Assembly (NCBI RefSeq): GCF_009720365.1
Contig: NZ_ML769313.1
Coordinates: forward strand, 668,591-732,590
Direction: 5' to 3'
DNA from: Catellatospora paridis
GTDB lineage: Bacteria > Actinomycetota > Actinomycetes > Mycobacteriales > Micromonosporaceae
DNA: 64,000 nucleotides
Part shown: piece after piece, positions 11,501 through 18,740 of the stretch
Layout of the letters: every line of letters starts with the position of its first letter
How positions within the stretch are numbered: position 1 is the first letter of the stretch
The notes under the pieces: model-generated
Databases searched by the model: none
Told to the model about the DNA's origin: nothing
What the model saw: only the letters and a program-made list of their open reading frames with translations
Program-made: the position numbers and the translations under genes

Positions 11501-12086
11501 CGTCCTGCCCGTGCACCGACTCCTCTTGCACGGCGGCCAGGTCCGACCAGGCCTCCTCCTCGTGCATCCGGGCCGGGCCGATCGCGGTCGTCGGTCGGCG
11601 CAGCCCGAACCCGAGCACCAGGGACAGCACCAGCATGGCCAGGCCCGCGGGCCACCATACGACGAACGCCGTCACCACGGACAGCACCGCCACCGCACCT
11701 GACTGGGCCAGGCGCACCCCGCTGCCGCGCAGCTGCGAGCCCACCTGGTAGACGTCACCGTCGATGCGGTCGAGCAGCTCGCCGACCGGGGTGCCCTCCA
11801 GCGTGGGCAGGCTCTGCCCGAAGGCGACCTGGCACAGCCGGCGGCGTACGTCGGCCGCCCAGTCGGCGGTGAGCCGGGCCATGATCAGGCTGAGGGTGAG
11901 GTCGCTGAGCACCACCACGGCCAGCGCCGTGGCCAGCGCGGTGAAAGCGAGCGTGGATCGGTCCACCAGCACGATGCCCGCTAGGGCCGCGGCCAGTGCG
12001 GCGGAGGCGGCGCCGGCCACGATGAGCACCAGCACCGCCAAGGTTCGGCGGGGCGACGTGGCCCACAGGTCACGGAACAGACGCAT
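8562..12086 (-). CDS. Single-chain double ABC exporter (TMD-NBD-TMD-NBD) with one degenerate ATP site
   Basis: This 1174-residue protein fuses two ABC half-exporters. TMD1 spans about 1-290, NBD1 about 315-545, a Pro/Ala-rich linker to about 620, TMD2 about 630-895 and NBD2 about 930-1174. NBD1 is catalytically complete (Walker A GRTGSGKST, Walker B VVILDEAT, H-loop IAHRLSS) but has signature LSAGQ. NBD2 has Walker A GPVGSGKSS and a perfect LSGGQ signature, but the catalytic Glu is Asp (LLIADDVSS) and the H-loop His is missing (VGSTSKRA). The changes therefore fall on the same composite site, as in asymmetric heterodimeric exporters. Such fusions are less common in bacteria than separate half-transporters. 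It starts with ATG after AAGGGG. The substrate is unknown. Confidence 0.93.
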   Translation of the reverse strand: MRLFRDLWATSPRRTLAVLVLIVAGAASAALAAALAGIVLVDRSTLAFTALATALAVVVLSDLTLSLIMARLTADWAADVRRRLCQVAFGQSLPTLEGTPVGELLDRIDGDVYQVGSQLRGSGVRLAQSGAVAVLSVVTAFVVWWPAGLAMLVLSLVLGFGLRRPTTAIGPARMHEEEAWSDLAAVQEESVHGQDDVRTSLGRPYVLRLYAQRSREVLTRGRRVWALSSRVSTIASGVTRAGIAVLVLGGVWALSAGHLGAARLTGAWLLALAFGGTVEQVSRMLPELQHALGAWARVQLLRDTPQEPTGGAAPATGNIEVRGLTFHYSTDRRRPALRELDLTFAPGRSYALVGRTGSGKSTLAKVLTRAVDVPRGTVFLGGMDLLDLEVEALRRWVSIVPQRTEILAGTLAENIALFDPELLDAAGRAMDELGLTSWVDTLPDGLQTKLGEGGQKLSAGQEQLVAFARILVRDPQVVILDEATARMDPVTESRVQHAAQRLLRGRIGVVIAHRLSSVRDCDEVVVLADGRVVEAGPLSESARFAQLLATSHSSAADGELVLATAYGLESTGEGASGDGPPGAPARPGIPAASTGGVPSADLVAPAKADPPPLPAPQRVRTLREIFRLTVNDFRFGQVSVALFTVMVLFGLDGTVLPWLWADVVDGSGSPWWPAVGIVAGLAVTTPAGYFAGLWYPEWWVRQMLRINLRLVHGQTGPRRVSAHTPAEVVAQGGDNERVVMLADNLVDQTISIVMIVAMTLVSGSIVPALFFTGTMVVSALAATVFAPVLKRSAAHTVAARAAFATFLVSSLSSARTVKLAGATRPVLGQLARLDAARSERQRQEIAMQVWARSTPSLLAGLLPIAVWALFMAGDLGAGATLVAVSTLGSARWFAWTTASLVSQLPSARVWTRRTVAMAGVGAYSAAVPGVDLSAGTAPGPVAAPRNPLHRLELSKFGAVHEDGTVGVRGVDLIVERGDLVLVLGPVGSGKSSLLRALAGIVHHDGELLWNGDRVAEPEVFLRPNQVGYVAQLPRVLSGTVGDNIRLGHDVDAAQAVATAQLEHDLAAAGSGMELLIGHKGTRLSGGQLQRLALARALAPGTELLIADDVSSALDVTTELALWQALRAHGLTVVGSTSKRAALVQADRVVVLINGEVVAQGSWSELEAGWGHLAG

Positions 12087-12192
12087 GGCAGGCCCCTTGC
12101 AGCTGGTTTGATCTGGTCCCCAGCATGCAAGGCCGCCCCGCCCGAGCTCAACGCAATTACGGAGGCCCGGGCGTGGTGATCACCACAGTGGG

Positions 12193-13428
12193 CTACTCGG
12201 CGACGCGCAGAGCCACGAGCATGCTCAGGAACGCGCCCGGGTGCACGATCGGGATGCGGTGCCGGCGGGCCTGGCGGGCCTTGCCGGACATGGTGTCGGG
12301 ATCGGCGGCCACCAGCAGGCGGGTGGTCCGGGTGACGGCGCGGCCCACGGCCAGCCCGGCCATGCGTGCCCGTTCCTCCCACAGCTCCCGCGGCTCGGCG
12401 GTCTGCCCGGTGAACACCACCGTGTCGCCGGGCAGCAGGCGGAACGCCGGGGCGGGCAGCGGCCGCGTGGTGCGGCGGTGCTGATCGTCGGGGTCCGGTT
12501 CCAGCGCCCGGTCGACGTCGGTGCGGCCCAGCCCGAGCAGCGCGGCGACGGTGTGCAGGTCGGCGCGCTCGGTCTCGGTCACCCGGCCGTCGTCGGCCGC
12601 CTCGACGGCGAGCGCCTGCAGGTAGAGCCGGTGCAGGTCCAGCACCTCGTCCCGGTTGAGCCCCAGCGCGTACGCGGCCTCGACCAGCGCGTCCGCCTCC
12701 ATCGTGGAGACGTGCCGGTCGAGCAGGGCGTGATCGAGCAGCGACAGGTAGCTGTCCGCCTGCGGCGGGGTCGGCACCCGGGGCAGCCGGTCGACGAGCC
12801 TGGTCAGGAAGTGCTCCTCGGCCTCGTGCGGGTGCCTGCGCACCACCGGCAGCACCATGCCTGCGGGCAGCGGCGGCCAGGTCAGCGTGGCGGCGTCGAG
12901 CACCAGCTGCTGCCAGGGTGGCGGCGAGCCGACCCGGTGCAGGTAACGCGACAGCAGCCCGGCGGCCGCGCGGGCGTCGTCGAGCGCGCTGTGCGCCCGC
13001 TGCTGCGGGATGCCCGCCGCCAGGCAGCAGTCACGCAGGCTGCGCCCGGCCGACGGCAGCAACTGCGCGGCGAGGTGCATGGTGCACAGGCCGTACTCCC
13101 GCCCGACCGGAGCCTGCAGCCCGAGCCGGGAGTATTCGGCGACCAGGAACGCGGCGTCGAAGGCGAGGTTGTGCGCCACGATCACCCGCTCCCGCAGCAT
13201 GGCCCCGACCTGCCCGGCGAGGTCGGCGAAGACCGGGGCGCGGCGGGCCTCGGCGGCGGTGATGCCGTGCACGTGCTGCGGGCCGAGGTCGCGCTCGGGG
13301 TTGACCAGGCTCGACCAGTCGCCGGTGATCCGCCCGGACGCGTCGACGTGCACGATCGCGATCTCGCAGATCCGGTCGTGCCAGGTCGTGCGCAGCCCGG
13401 TCGTCTCCACATCGATCACCGCGTACAC
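12193..13428 (-). CDS. DnaQ-like 3'-5' exonuclease with C-terminal BRCT-like domain
   Basis: I place the start at GTG 13428 (VYAVIDVETTGL), preceded by GGAGGTG at good spacing, giving 411 residues; the open frame extends further but without family support. Residues 1-165 form a DEDDh exonuclease: Exo I VIDVETTG, Exo II AHNLAFDAAFL and Exo III HSALDDARA. A helical middle region follows. The last 80 residues (TVVFTGQTAEPRELWEERARMAGL and on) resemble a BRCT domain of the kind in NAD-dependent DNA ligases. Exonuclease-BRCT proteins of this type occur widely in actinobacteria, probably in DNA repair or proofreading. Confidence 0.92.
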   Translation of the reverse strand: MYAVIDVETTGLRTTWHDRICEIAIVHVDASGRITGDWSSLVNPERDLGPQHVHGITAAEARRAPVFADLAGQVGAMLRERVIVAHNLAFDAAFLVAEYSRLGLQAPVGREYGLCTMHLAAQLLPSAGRSLRDCCLAAGIPQQRAHSALDDARAAAGLLSRYLHRVGSPPPWQQLVLDAATLTWPPLPAGMVLPVVRRHPHEAEEHFLTRLVDRLPRVPTPPQADSYLSLLDHALLDRHVSTMEADALVEAAYALGLNRDEVLDLHRLYLQALAVEAADDGRVTETERADLHTVAALLGLGRTDVDRALEPDPDDQHRRTTRPLPAPAFRLLPGDTVVFTGQTAEPRELWEERARMAGLAVGRAVTRTTRLLVAADPDTMSGKARQARRHRIPIVHPGAFLSMLVALRVAE

Positions 13429-13630
13429 GCCGCCACCTCCGCCTTCCCCGGGCCGGACCGTCCCATCACGACCGCGCCGAGTCCTCACAGTATGTCCTGC
13501 GGCACCCCTCCGGCTCCGCCGAAAGCACCGACACACGGCGAACCCGGCAGGATCACCTCGGAAGATCGCCCGATCGTGGGCCGCCCCCACCCGTGCTCGC
13601 GATTGCCGGCCCGCCGCCGCATGATCGCTG

Positions 13631-13689
13631 GACTTGCCAGGCAGGTGTGCGAATGGCGGTCCAAGATACGCACACCTGCCTGGCAAGTC
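13631..13689. repeat. REP-like palindrome, family A copy 1
   Basis: A perfect 21-bp inverted repeat (13631-13651 with 13669-13689, arm beginning GACTTGCCAGGCA) encloses a 17-base loop. A related copy lies at 38963-39021. The outer right flank TCTTGGCGG (13696-13704) ends immediately before the stop codon of the minus-strand SLOG-like gene, and the same nine bases flank the second copy. Confidence 0.85.
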
Positions 13690-13705
13690 GGACGGTCTTG
13701 GCGGG

Positions 13706-14206
13706 TCAGGTGCGGCGAGCGCCTTCGGGCCAGACCACCACGACGGGCAGGGCCAGTGCTCGTGCCCGGGCGACCACGGCCGCGGTGCCGCCTCGGTCCG
13801 CGGGCGGCTGCCCGTCCCAGACGGCGACGAGCAGGTCGCAGCCGGTCAGCATGGCGGCGTTGGCGTCCTCGTAGGCGGCCGGGCCGGCCTGCGCGTGCGG
13901 CATCACCTGCACGGACGCGGCGTGCCCGGCCAGCCGGTCGAAGGCCGCGGCGTGCTCCGGGGCGACCTGCCGGTCCCGGTAGTCGGCGGCGGGCAGCACG
14001 ACTTCCAGCCGTGCGCCGTACGCCACGACCGCCTCGGCGAAGATCGTGTCCGCGCCCGCGGCCAGGCAGGACACTCCGGCCAGCTCCTCCGGGCGGTAAT
14101 CGGCCAGCAGTTCACCCAGCGCCGCGGCGACCAGCGCAGCGGTTTCGGCCGTGAGGTCGATGTGCCCGGTCACGCCGATGCGGGTCGTCCTGCTATCGGC
14201 ATCCAT
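13706..14206 (-). CDS. SLOG/DprA-like Rossmann-fold protein, function unknown
   Basis: This 166-residue protein starts at ATG 14206. It opens with IGVTGHIDLT, has a central GVSCLAAGADTIFAEAV segment, LEVVLPAADYRDRQ, and ends in CDLLVAVWDGQPPADRGGTAAVVARA. This order (strand-Gly loop, GADxxFA, a DxLVAVWDG strand, GGT) matches the SLOG/LOG nucleotide-binding superfamily, whose members bind nucleotide-derived ligands and often act in conflict or stress systems. No signal peptide or membrane segment is present. It appears to be monocistronic, and no effector gene is adjacent. The family is assigned from motif pattern only. Confidence 0.72.
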   Translation of the reverse strand: MDADSRTTRIGVTGHIDLTAETAALVAAALGELLADYRPEELAGVSCLAAGADTIFAEAVVAYGARLEVVLPAADYRDRQVAPEHAAAFDRLAGHAASVQVMPHAQAGPAAYEDANAAMLTGCDLLVAVWDGQPPADRGGTAAVVARARALALPVVVVWPEGARRT

Positions 14207-14263
14207 ACCGGACAATGTGCCACAACAGGCCGCCGATCGGCGCCCCGCCACCGGCGAAGATCG

Positions 14264-14338
14264 CGACGATCTTGCGCGAACCGTTGGGCATACGCCCGAA
14301 TAGTGCTTGTCGTACCCACGGTTTGCGCAAGATCGTCG
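14264..14338. repeat. REP-like palindrome, family B copy 1
   Basis: The arms 14264-14284 and 14318-14338 (CGACGATCTTGCGC core) pair over 21 bases with one mismatch. The loop contains a small GGGC-ATAC-GCCC hairpin at 14286-14297. A close copy lies at 28464-28540. The element ends a few bases from the stop codon of the gene at 14347. Confidence 0.85.
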
Positions 14339-14346
14339 CCGGGCGG

Positions 14347-14979
14347 TCAGGGTTGGGTCTTGTGCCAGAGGTGTTCGGTGGGGTCGATATAGCGGTGGGT
14401 CAGGGCGGCTTGGGCTTCGGGGGTGCCGATTTCGGCGAGTCGGCGGGACGCGGCGTCGTGGGCCCAGCGGAGTGTCGGGTCGGGGCGGCTGACGACGTCG
14501 CGTAGCGCCTCGATCTCGGCGGCGTCGGACATGCCGCACAGGCCTTCGATGGCAGCGGTGGCCACTGCCGGCCGGGCCGAGCGCACCTTCTCCAGCAGCG
14601 CGGGTCGTTCTGTCTCCTCCGGCGTGCCCGCGCGGGCGGTGACCGCGACCATCTCCTCCCACGCGTCGGGCGAATCCCACCACCGGCTCACGAGGTCGGC
14701 GACCTGTCCGCTGGCGGCGTTCTCGCGCGCCGTCGCGACCTCGTAGATCGCGGCCCGCACGGCGCCGACGCAGCAGAACCGCGGCTCGCGGCGCAGGGCG
14801 TCGTGTGCCTCCAGCAGTGCCGGAAGCGCTCGCGGATGCCGCGTCGCCTGCAGGCGGCGGGCGAAGGGGCCCCAGTGCTCGCCCTCGGCCGGGCGATCGT
14901 CGAACGCCGAGTCGGGTTCGGGCTGGTCGGGCTGCGGCACGGGCGTGCCGCCGCCGTCGAAGGCAGGCTCCTGATGCAT
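14347..14979 (-). CDS. HEAT-repeat-like protein
   Basis: From ATG 14979 the product is 210 residues, mostly alpha-helical, with repeated pairs such as HPRALPALLEAHDAL and ATAAIEGLCGMSDAAEIEALRDVV that resemble HEAT/armadillo units. It is cytoplasmic with no catalytic motif. An in-frame GTG near 15018 is an alternative start; no strong ribosome binding site decides between them. The first 35 residues are acidic and Pro-rich. HEAT-like proteins are scaffolds or immunity-type partners, but nothing here indicates a specific role. Confidence 0.65.
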   Translation of the reverse strand: MHQEPAFDGGGTPVPQPDQPEPDSAFDDRPAEGEHWGPFARRLQATRHPRALPALLEAHDALRREPRFCCVGAVRAAIYEVATARENAASGQVADLVSRWWDSPDAWEEMVAVTARAGTPEETERPALLEKVRSARPAVATAAIEGLCGMSDAAEIEALRDVVSRPDPTLRWAHDAASRRLAEIGTPEAQAALTHRYIDPTEHLWHKTQP

Positions 14980-15169
14980 CCGGCCGGCGGTCCGTCGGTT
15001 CCTGGCGATTCCCACCGGATCATTGTGCCGGAGGAGCTGGTCGCGATCCACCCGCCGGCCCCACGTCCGGCGGCCCGGCCCCCGTGCCCTGCGACCGGCG
15101 CACCCGCGCGGTCCGCTGCGCCGGAGGCCGAATATCGGTGGACGAGCGGCACGAACACCGCCCGATGGG

Positions 15170-16177
15170 TCAGGCGCTGTGGGCCAGTTGCTCGGGGCGC
15201 ACCGGGTGGGCGAACGGCAGGCCGGCGGCATACCGGGCCACCTCGGCGACCGCGGCGTCGGCCATACGCTGCACTTCGGTGCCCATGGATCCGGCGAAAT
15301 GCGGAGTCAGCAACACGTTCGGCAGCTCGTAGAGCGGTGAGTCCGCGGGCAGGATCTCCGGCGTGGTGGTGTCCAGCACCGCCTGCAACCTGCCCGTGAC
15401 GAGCTCGGCGAGCAGCGCGTTCTGGTCGACCAGGGAGCCACGGGCGGTGTTGACCAGCGTCGCGCCGTCGCGCATCAGCTTCAGCCGCGCTTGGCCGATC
15501 AGGTGGAACGTCTCCGGCAGTTCGGGGGCGTGGACGGTGACCACGTCGCTGGCGGCGCAGAGCTCGTCCAGGCCGACCGCGTGCACCCCGAGCCCGGCGG
15601 CGTCGGCGGCGGACAGGTACGGGTCGTGCACCAGCACCGTCAGGTCGTACGGCCGCAGCAGCTCGATCACTCGGCGACCGATGCGCGACGCCCCGACGAT
15701 GCCGACGGTGCGGCGGTAGTTGCCGACGTGCGGCAGTTCCCCGCGCCAGTCGACCTGCTCGCCGCGCCGGGCGCGGTAGAGGTCTCGAGCACGTAGCACG
15801 CCCTTGTTCGACATCAGGATCGCGGCGACCGTGAACTCTGCGACCGGCACGCTGTTGGCGTCGACCGCGCTGGTCACCGCGATGCCGCGCGCCCAGCACG
15901 CCTCGGTGACGTGGTGGCGCACCGTGCCAGCGGCGTGCACGACCGCGCGCAGCTGCGGCGCGGCGGCCAGCACCGCTTCGTCCAGCGGCGGGCAGCCCCA
16001 GCACGTGAACAGCACCTCCGCCCGCAGCAGAGCGGCGCGGACGTCGGCCCGGCCGAAGTCGTCGGCCACCGGCGTGCAGACGTCCGCGACAGCCTCCAGT
16101 GCGGCGCGGGTGCGCGGGGTCAGGATGTGCGGCACCACGGCAGGATCCATGGCGACGAGCACACGCGGACGAGGCAT
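15170..16177 (-). CDS. D-isomer-specific 2-hydroxyacid dehydrogenase
   Basis: This 335-residue NAD-dependent oxidoreductase has the Rossmann segment VGIVGASRIGRRVIELL (the usual GxGxxG third Gly region is altered to GASRIG). It also has the Arg-containing motif LVNTARGSLVDQNALLAEL and the catalytic His in LTPHFAGS. Family members reduce 2-oxoacids such as glyoxylate, hydroxypyruvate or phosphoglycerate. It lies divergent from the DeoR/LacI-type regulator that heads the glycan locus, with palindromic sites in the shared intergenic region. It may therefore process a sugar-acid breakdown product, which is inference. Confidence 0.9.
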   Translation of the reverse strand: MPRPRVLVAMDPAVVPHILTPRTRAALEAVADVCTPVADDFGRADVRAALLRAEVLFTCWGCPPLDEAVLAAAPQLRAVVHAAGTVRHHVTEACWARGIAVTSAVDANSVPVAEFTVAAILMSNKGVLRARDLYRARRGEQVDWRGELPHVGNYRRTVGIVGASRIGRRVIELLRPYDLTVLVHDPYLSAADAAGLGVHAVGLDELCAASDVVTVHAPELPETFHLIGQARLKLMRDGATLVNTARGSLVDQNALLAELVTGRLQAVLDTTTPEILPADSPLYELPNVLLTPHFAGSMGTEVQRMADAAVAEVARYAAGLPFAHPVRPEQLAHSA

Positions 16178-16189
16178 GGCGGCGCCCTT

Positions 16190-16241
16190 CGTTCGGTAGT
16201 AAACGTTTGCTAAACGAACGTACCGATCGCAGTTTCGATCG
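16190..16241. promoter_or_regulatory. Operator candidates between dehydrogenase and LacI-type regulator
   Basis: A nested dyad CGTTCG ... AAACGTTT ... CGAACG spans 16190-16220, centred on AAACGTTT (16201-16208), a typical CG-centred LacI/GalR-like core. Just downstream CGATCG occurs twice separated by six bases (16224-16229 and 16236-16241). Both sit in the divergent promoter region and suggest autoregulation. Confidence 0.5.
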
Positions 16242-16328
16242 TCAAGGCGGTACGATCACTCCGCTGGCTGGTGTGCGCGCCGCGTGGTGTGGTACCACGG
16301 GCGCGCAGAGGGATCTGGGGGAGAGTCG

Positions 16329-17420
16329 ATGCGGTACACCGTGGAGGAACGGCACGAGCGGATTTTGGAGCTGGTCCGCGCCGCAGGCACGTTGCGTGTC
16401 ACCGAGCTGGCCGAGCAGCTCGACATCTCGACGGTGACGCTGCGCCGCGACGTCGAGCAGCTGGCGGTCCAGGGCAGGCTGGAGCGGGTGCGCGGCTCCG
16501 TGTCCTGGCCGCACGCCGAGACGCCGGAGGGCCGCGGACACCTGATCGCCCCGGCCGCCGCCGGCGCGGTGATCGGCCTGGTGGTGCCGCAGGCCACGCA
16601 CTACTTCGCGGACGTCATCCGGGGCGCGCAGGACGCGACGGCCGCGGCCGGCGGACGGCTCGTGCTCGCCGTGACGAACTACCAGCCGTCGCAGGATGCC
16701 GCGCAGGCCGAGCGGCTGGTCGCCGCGGGTGTGGACGGCCTGCTCCTAGTGCCGAGCTGGATCACGGGGGAGGACTCGGGCAGTGCCGACTGGCTCGAGC
16801 TGGGTGTGCCCGCCGCGCTGGTGGAACGGCGTGGCACGCCGGGCACGATCGCGGCCGAGCTGGATCGGGTCTGCTCGGACCACGCCGCGGGCGCGGGCCT
16901 GGCGCTGCGCCACCTGGCCTCGCTGGGACACCGGCAGATCGCGCTGGTGTCCGGCATCAGCGCCACCCAGGTGCAGGTGCGGCGCGGCTACGAGGCGGCG
17001 CTGTCGGCGCTGGGGCTGAGCGCGCCGATGCCGCCGGTGGAGCTGTACGCCGGTGACGTGGTGCCGGAGCGGATCGAGGCGGTGGCCGACACGCTGGCCG
17101 CGGCGGTGGGTGAGCGCCGGATCAGCGCCGCCCTGGTGGTCGGCGACGTGGACGCCCTGCTGATCGTGCAGTCGCTGCGGGCGCGCGGCGTCCGGGTGCC
17201 CGAGGACCTGGCCCTCGTGGCTTACGACGACGACGTGGCCGCGCTGTCCGACCTGCCGCTGACCGCGATCGCCCCGCCCAAGCACGCGGTCGGCGAGGCC
17301 GCGGTCCGCCTGCTGCTGCAACGGCTCAGCGCGGAGGGCAAGGGCATCCCGCGCTACCACCTGGATCTGCTTCCCGAGCTGCGGCTGCGCGTCTCCTGCG
17401 GGCGGCTGCTGCCCCGCTGA
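16329..17420 (+). CDS. Transcriptional regulator: DeoR-type HTH fused to LacI-type ligand-binding domain
   Basis: This 363-residue protein starts at ATG 16329 after GGGGGAGAG. Residues 1-55 (RHERILELVRAAGTLRVTELAEQLDISTVTLRRDVEQL) are a DeoR-type winged helix, not the usual LacI helix-turn-helix with hinge. Residues 75-360 form a periplasmic-binding-like domain with the LacI signatures IGLVVPQATHYFADVIRGAQDA, DGLLLVP, RQIALVSG and RVPEDLALVAYDD. It precedes an ABC sugar importer and polysaccharide-degrading genes, and a perfect palindrome overlaps their promoter. It most likely represses the glycan operon until a degradation sugar binds. Confidence 0.92.
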   Translation: MRYTVEERHERILELVRAAGTLRVTELAEQLDISTVTLRRDVEQLAVQGRLERVRGSVSWPHAETPEGRGHLIAPAAAGAVIGLVVPQATHYFADVIRGAQDATAAAGGRLVLAVTNYQPSQDAAQAERLVAAGVDGLLLVPSWITGEDSGSADWLELGVPAALVERRGTPGTIAAELDRVCSDHAAGAGLALRHLASLGHRQIALVSGISATQVQVRRGYEAALSALGLSAPMPPVELYAGDVVPERIEAVADTLAAAVGERRISAALVVGDVDALLIVQSLRARGVRVPEDLALVAYDDDVAALSDLPLTAIAPPKHAVGEAAVRLLLQRLSAEGKGIPRYHLDLLPELRLRVSCGRLLPR

Positions 17421-17434
17421 ACCAGGGTTCCCCG

Positions 17435-17480
17435 AAAAGGCCCCGCTCGTGCTGCCCCTGGGCGCGCGGCGGGGCCTTTT
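17435..17480 (+). terminator. Intrinsic terminator after the LacI-type regulator
   Basis: Twelve-base arms (17435-17446 and 17469-17480), reading AAAAGGCCCCGC and its complement, end in TTTT. It lies 15 bases after the regulator stop and separates it from the transporter operon. Confidence 0.85.
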
Positions 17481-17595
17481 GCCTGCCTGGGCCCAGGGTG
17501 CGGCGCGGCGTTGCGCGACTCGACGCGCGAGGAGGCTCGGAGAACGCTCCCTCCGCACAGTTGCGATCACAAAAAGAAAACGTCTTCCGAAAAAC

Positions 17596-17625
17596 TTGAC
17601 TTCGATCGTGACGATCGCTCAAGAT
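17596..17625 (+). promoter_or_regulatory. Promoter and operator of the glycan uptake operon
   Basis: TTGACT (17596-17601) is a good -35 box and CAAGAT (17620-17625) a plausible -10 at 18-base spacing. The spacer holds a perfect odd palindrome, CGATCGT-G-ACGATCG (17603-17617), where a repressor would block RNA polymerase. The whole region is AT-rich compared with its surroundings. Confidence 0.6.
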
Positions 17626-17753
17626 TTCACGCAACCGCAACGCCGTGCACACACGAAGTTGCAAGATCGCACATTTTCCGACCCGATGTGACAACACATT
17701 GCCTGCTCAGGCAGGCTGTGCGGTCCATGCGCGGTCGGGCGGAGAGGAGAGAC

Positions 17754-18740
17754 ATGGTGGTTCTGGCGGTCGACGACCCGCCGGCGCAGGCGCCGGCCGA
17801 ACCGGCATCCCCCGCTCCGGCTCCGCGTGCCCCGCGGGCGTGGTGGCAGCGGCTGCGGCGAGATCGGGTCCTGGTGGCTCTGATGATCCCAGCGGTGGTC
17901 TGGCTACTGGTGTTCCCGTACGGCGCGGCGTTCGGCAACGTGATCGCCTTCAAGGACTACGTGCCGTTCCTGGGCGTATGGCAGTCGCCGTGGTTCGGCG
18001 TCGACCACTTCACCCGGCTGTTCGGCGACGACCGGTTCTGGAACGCCACGGCCAACACGGTGACGATCTCGCTGCTGCAGATCGTGTTCTTCTTTCCGGC
18101 CGCGCTCGGGCTGGCGCTACTGCTGCACTCCGTCGCCGGGTCCACCGTGAAGCGGTGGGTGCAGAGCGTGGTCTACCTGCCGCACTTCCTGTCCTGGGTG
18201 ATCGTCGTCGCGCTGTTCACGCAGATGCTCGGCGGCGCCGGGGTGCTCAACGGCTGGCTGGCCGAGGCCGGCATGGACCCGGTGCAGATCATCGGCAACG
18301 CCGAGATGTTCAAGCCGCTCGTGATCGTGCAGATGATCTGGAAGGAGTGCGGCTGGGGCACCATCATCTTCCTGGCCGCGCTGATGAGCGTGGACGAGCA
18401 GCTCTACGAGGCGGCCGCGATGGACGGCTCCGGCTGGTGGCGGCGCTTGTGGCACGTCACGCTGCCCTCGATCCGCCCGGTGCTGATGCTGCTGCTGATC
18501 CTCAAGCTCGGCGAGATCCTGTCGGTCGGCTTCGAGCAGTTCTTCCTACAGCGCGACGCCGTCGGCCCGGAGGCCGGCGAGGTGCTGGACACCTTCGTGT
18601 TCTTCACCGGCTTCCAAGGCGGCGACCTGGGCTACGCCGCCGCCGCGGGTCTGTTCAAAGGCCTGGTCGGCGCGGTGCTGATCTACACCGCGAACAAGGT
18701 CGCGCACCGGCTGGGCGAGCAGGGGGTATACACGAGATGA
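17754..18740 (+). CDS. CUT1 sugar ABC transporter permease (LplB type)
   Basis: The start is ATG 17754, preceded by GGAGAGGAGAG, giving 328 residues. After a Pro-rich cytoplasmic N-terminus there are six hydrophobic segments. The cytoplasmic EAA loop reads YEAAAMDGSGWWRRLWHVTLPSI, which docks with the shared ATPase. The LplB-like features are the FPYGAAFGNVIAFKDY start and a large partner binding protein. No ATPase gene is nearby, so a shared MsiK-type ATPase encoded elsewhere is likely. It is the first gene of the operon and overlaps the second permease by four bases. Confidence 0.93.
   Translation: MVVLAVDDPPAQAPAEPASPAPAPRAPRAWWQRLRRDRVLVALMIPAVVWLLVFPYGAAFGNVIAFKDYVPFLGVWQSPWFGVDHFTRLFGDDRFWNATANTVTISLLQIVFFFPAALGLALLLHSVAGSTVKRWVQSVVYLPHFLSWVIVVALFTQMLGGAGVLNGWLAEAGMDPVQIIGNAEMFKPLVIVQMIWKECGWGTIIFLAALMSVDEQLYEAAAMDGSGWWRRLWHVTLPSIRPVLMLLLILKLGEILSVGFEQFFLQRDAVGPEAGEVLDTFVFFTGFQGGDLGYAAAAGLFKGLVGAVLIYTANKVAHRLGEQGVYTR

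Noticed and set aside
13429-13705. Mobile element around the family A palindrome
   Set aside because: No transposase, target duplication or long terminal repeats; it is a short palindrome only.
17500-17753. Start of the first permease at 17511
   Set aside because: The extra N-terminal codons cover the promoter and palindrome; ATG 17754 has an excellent ribosome site and the family-typical N-terminus.
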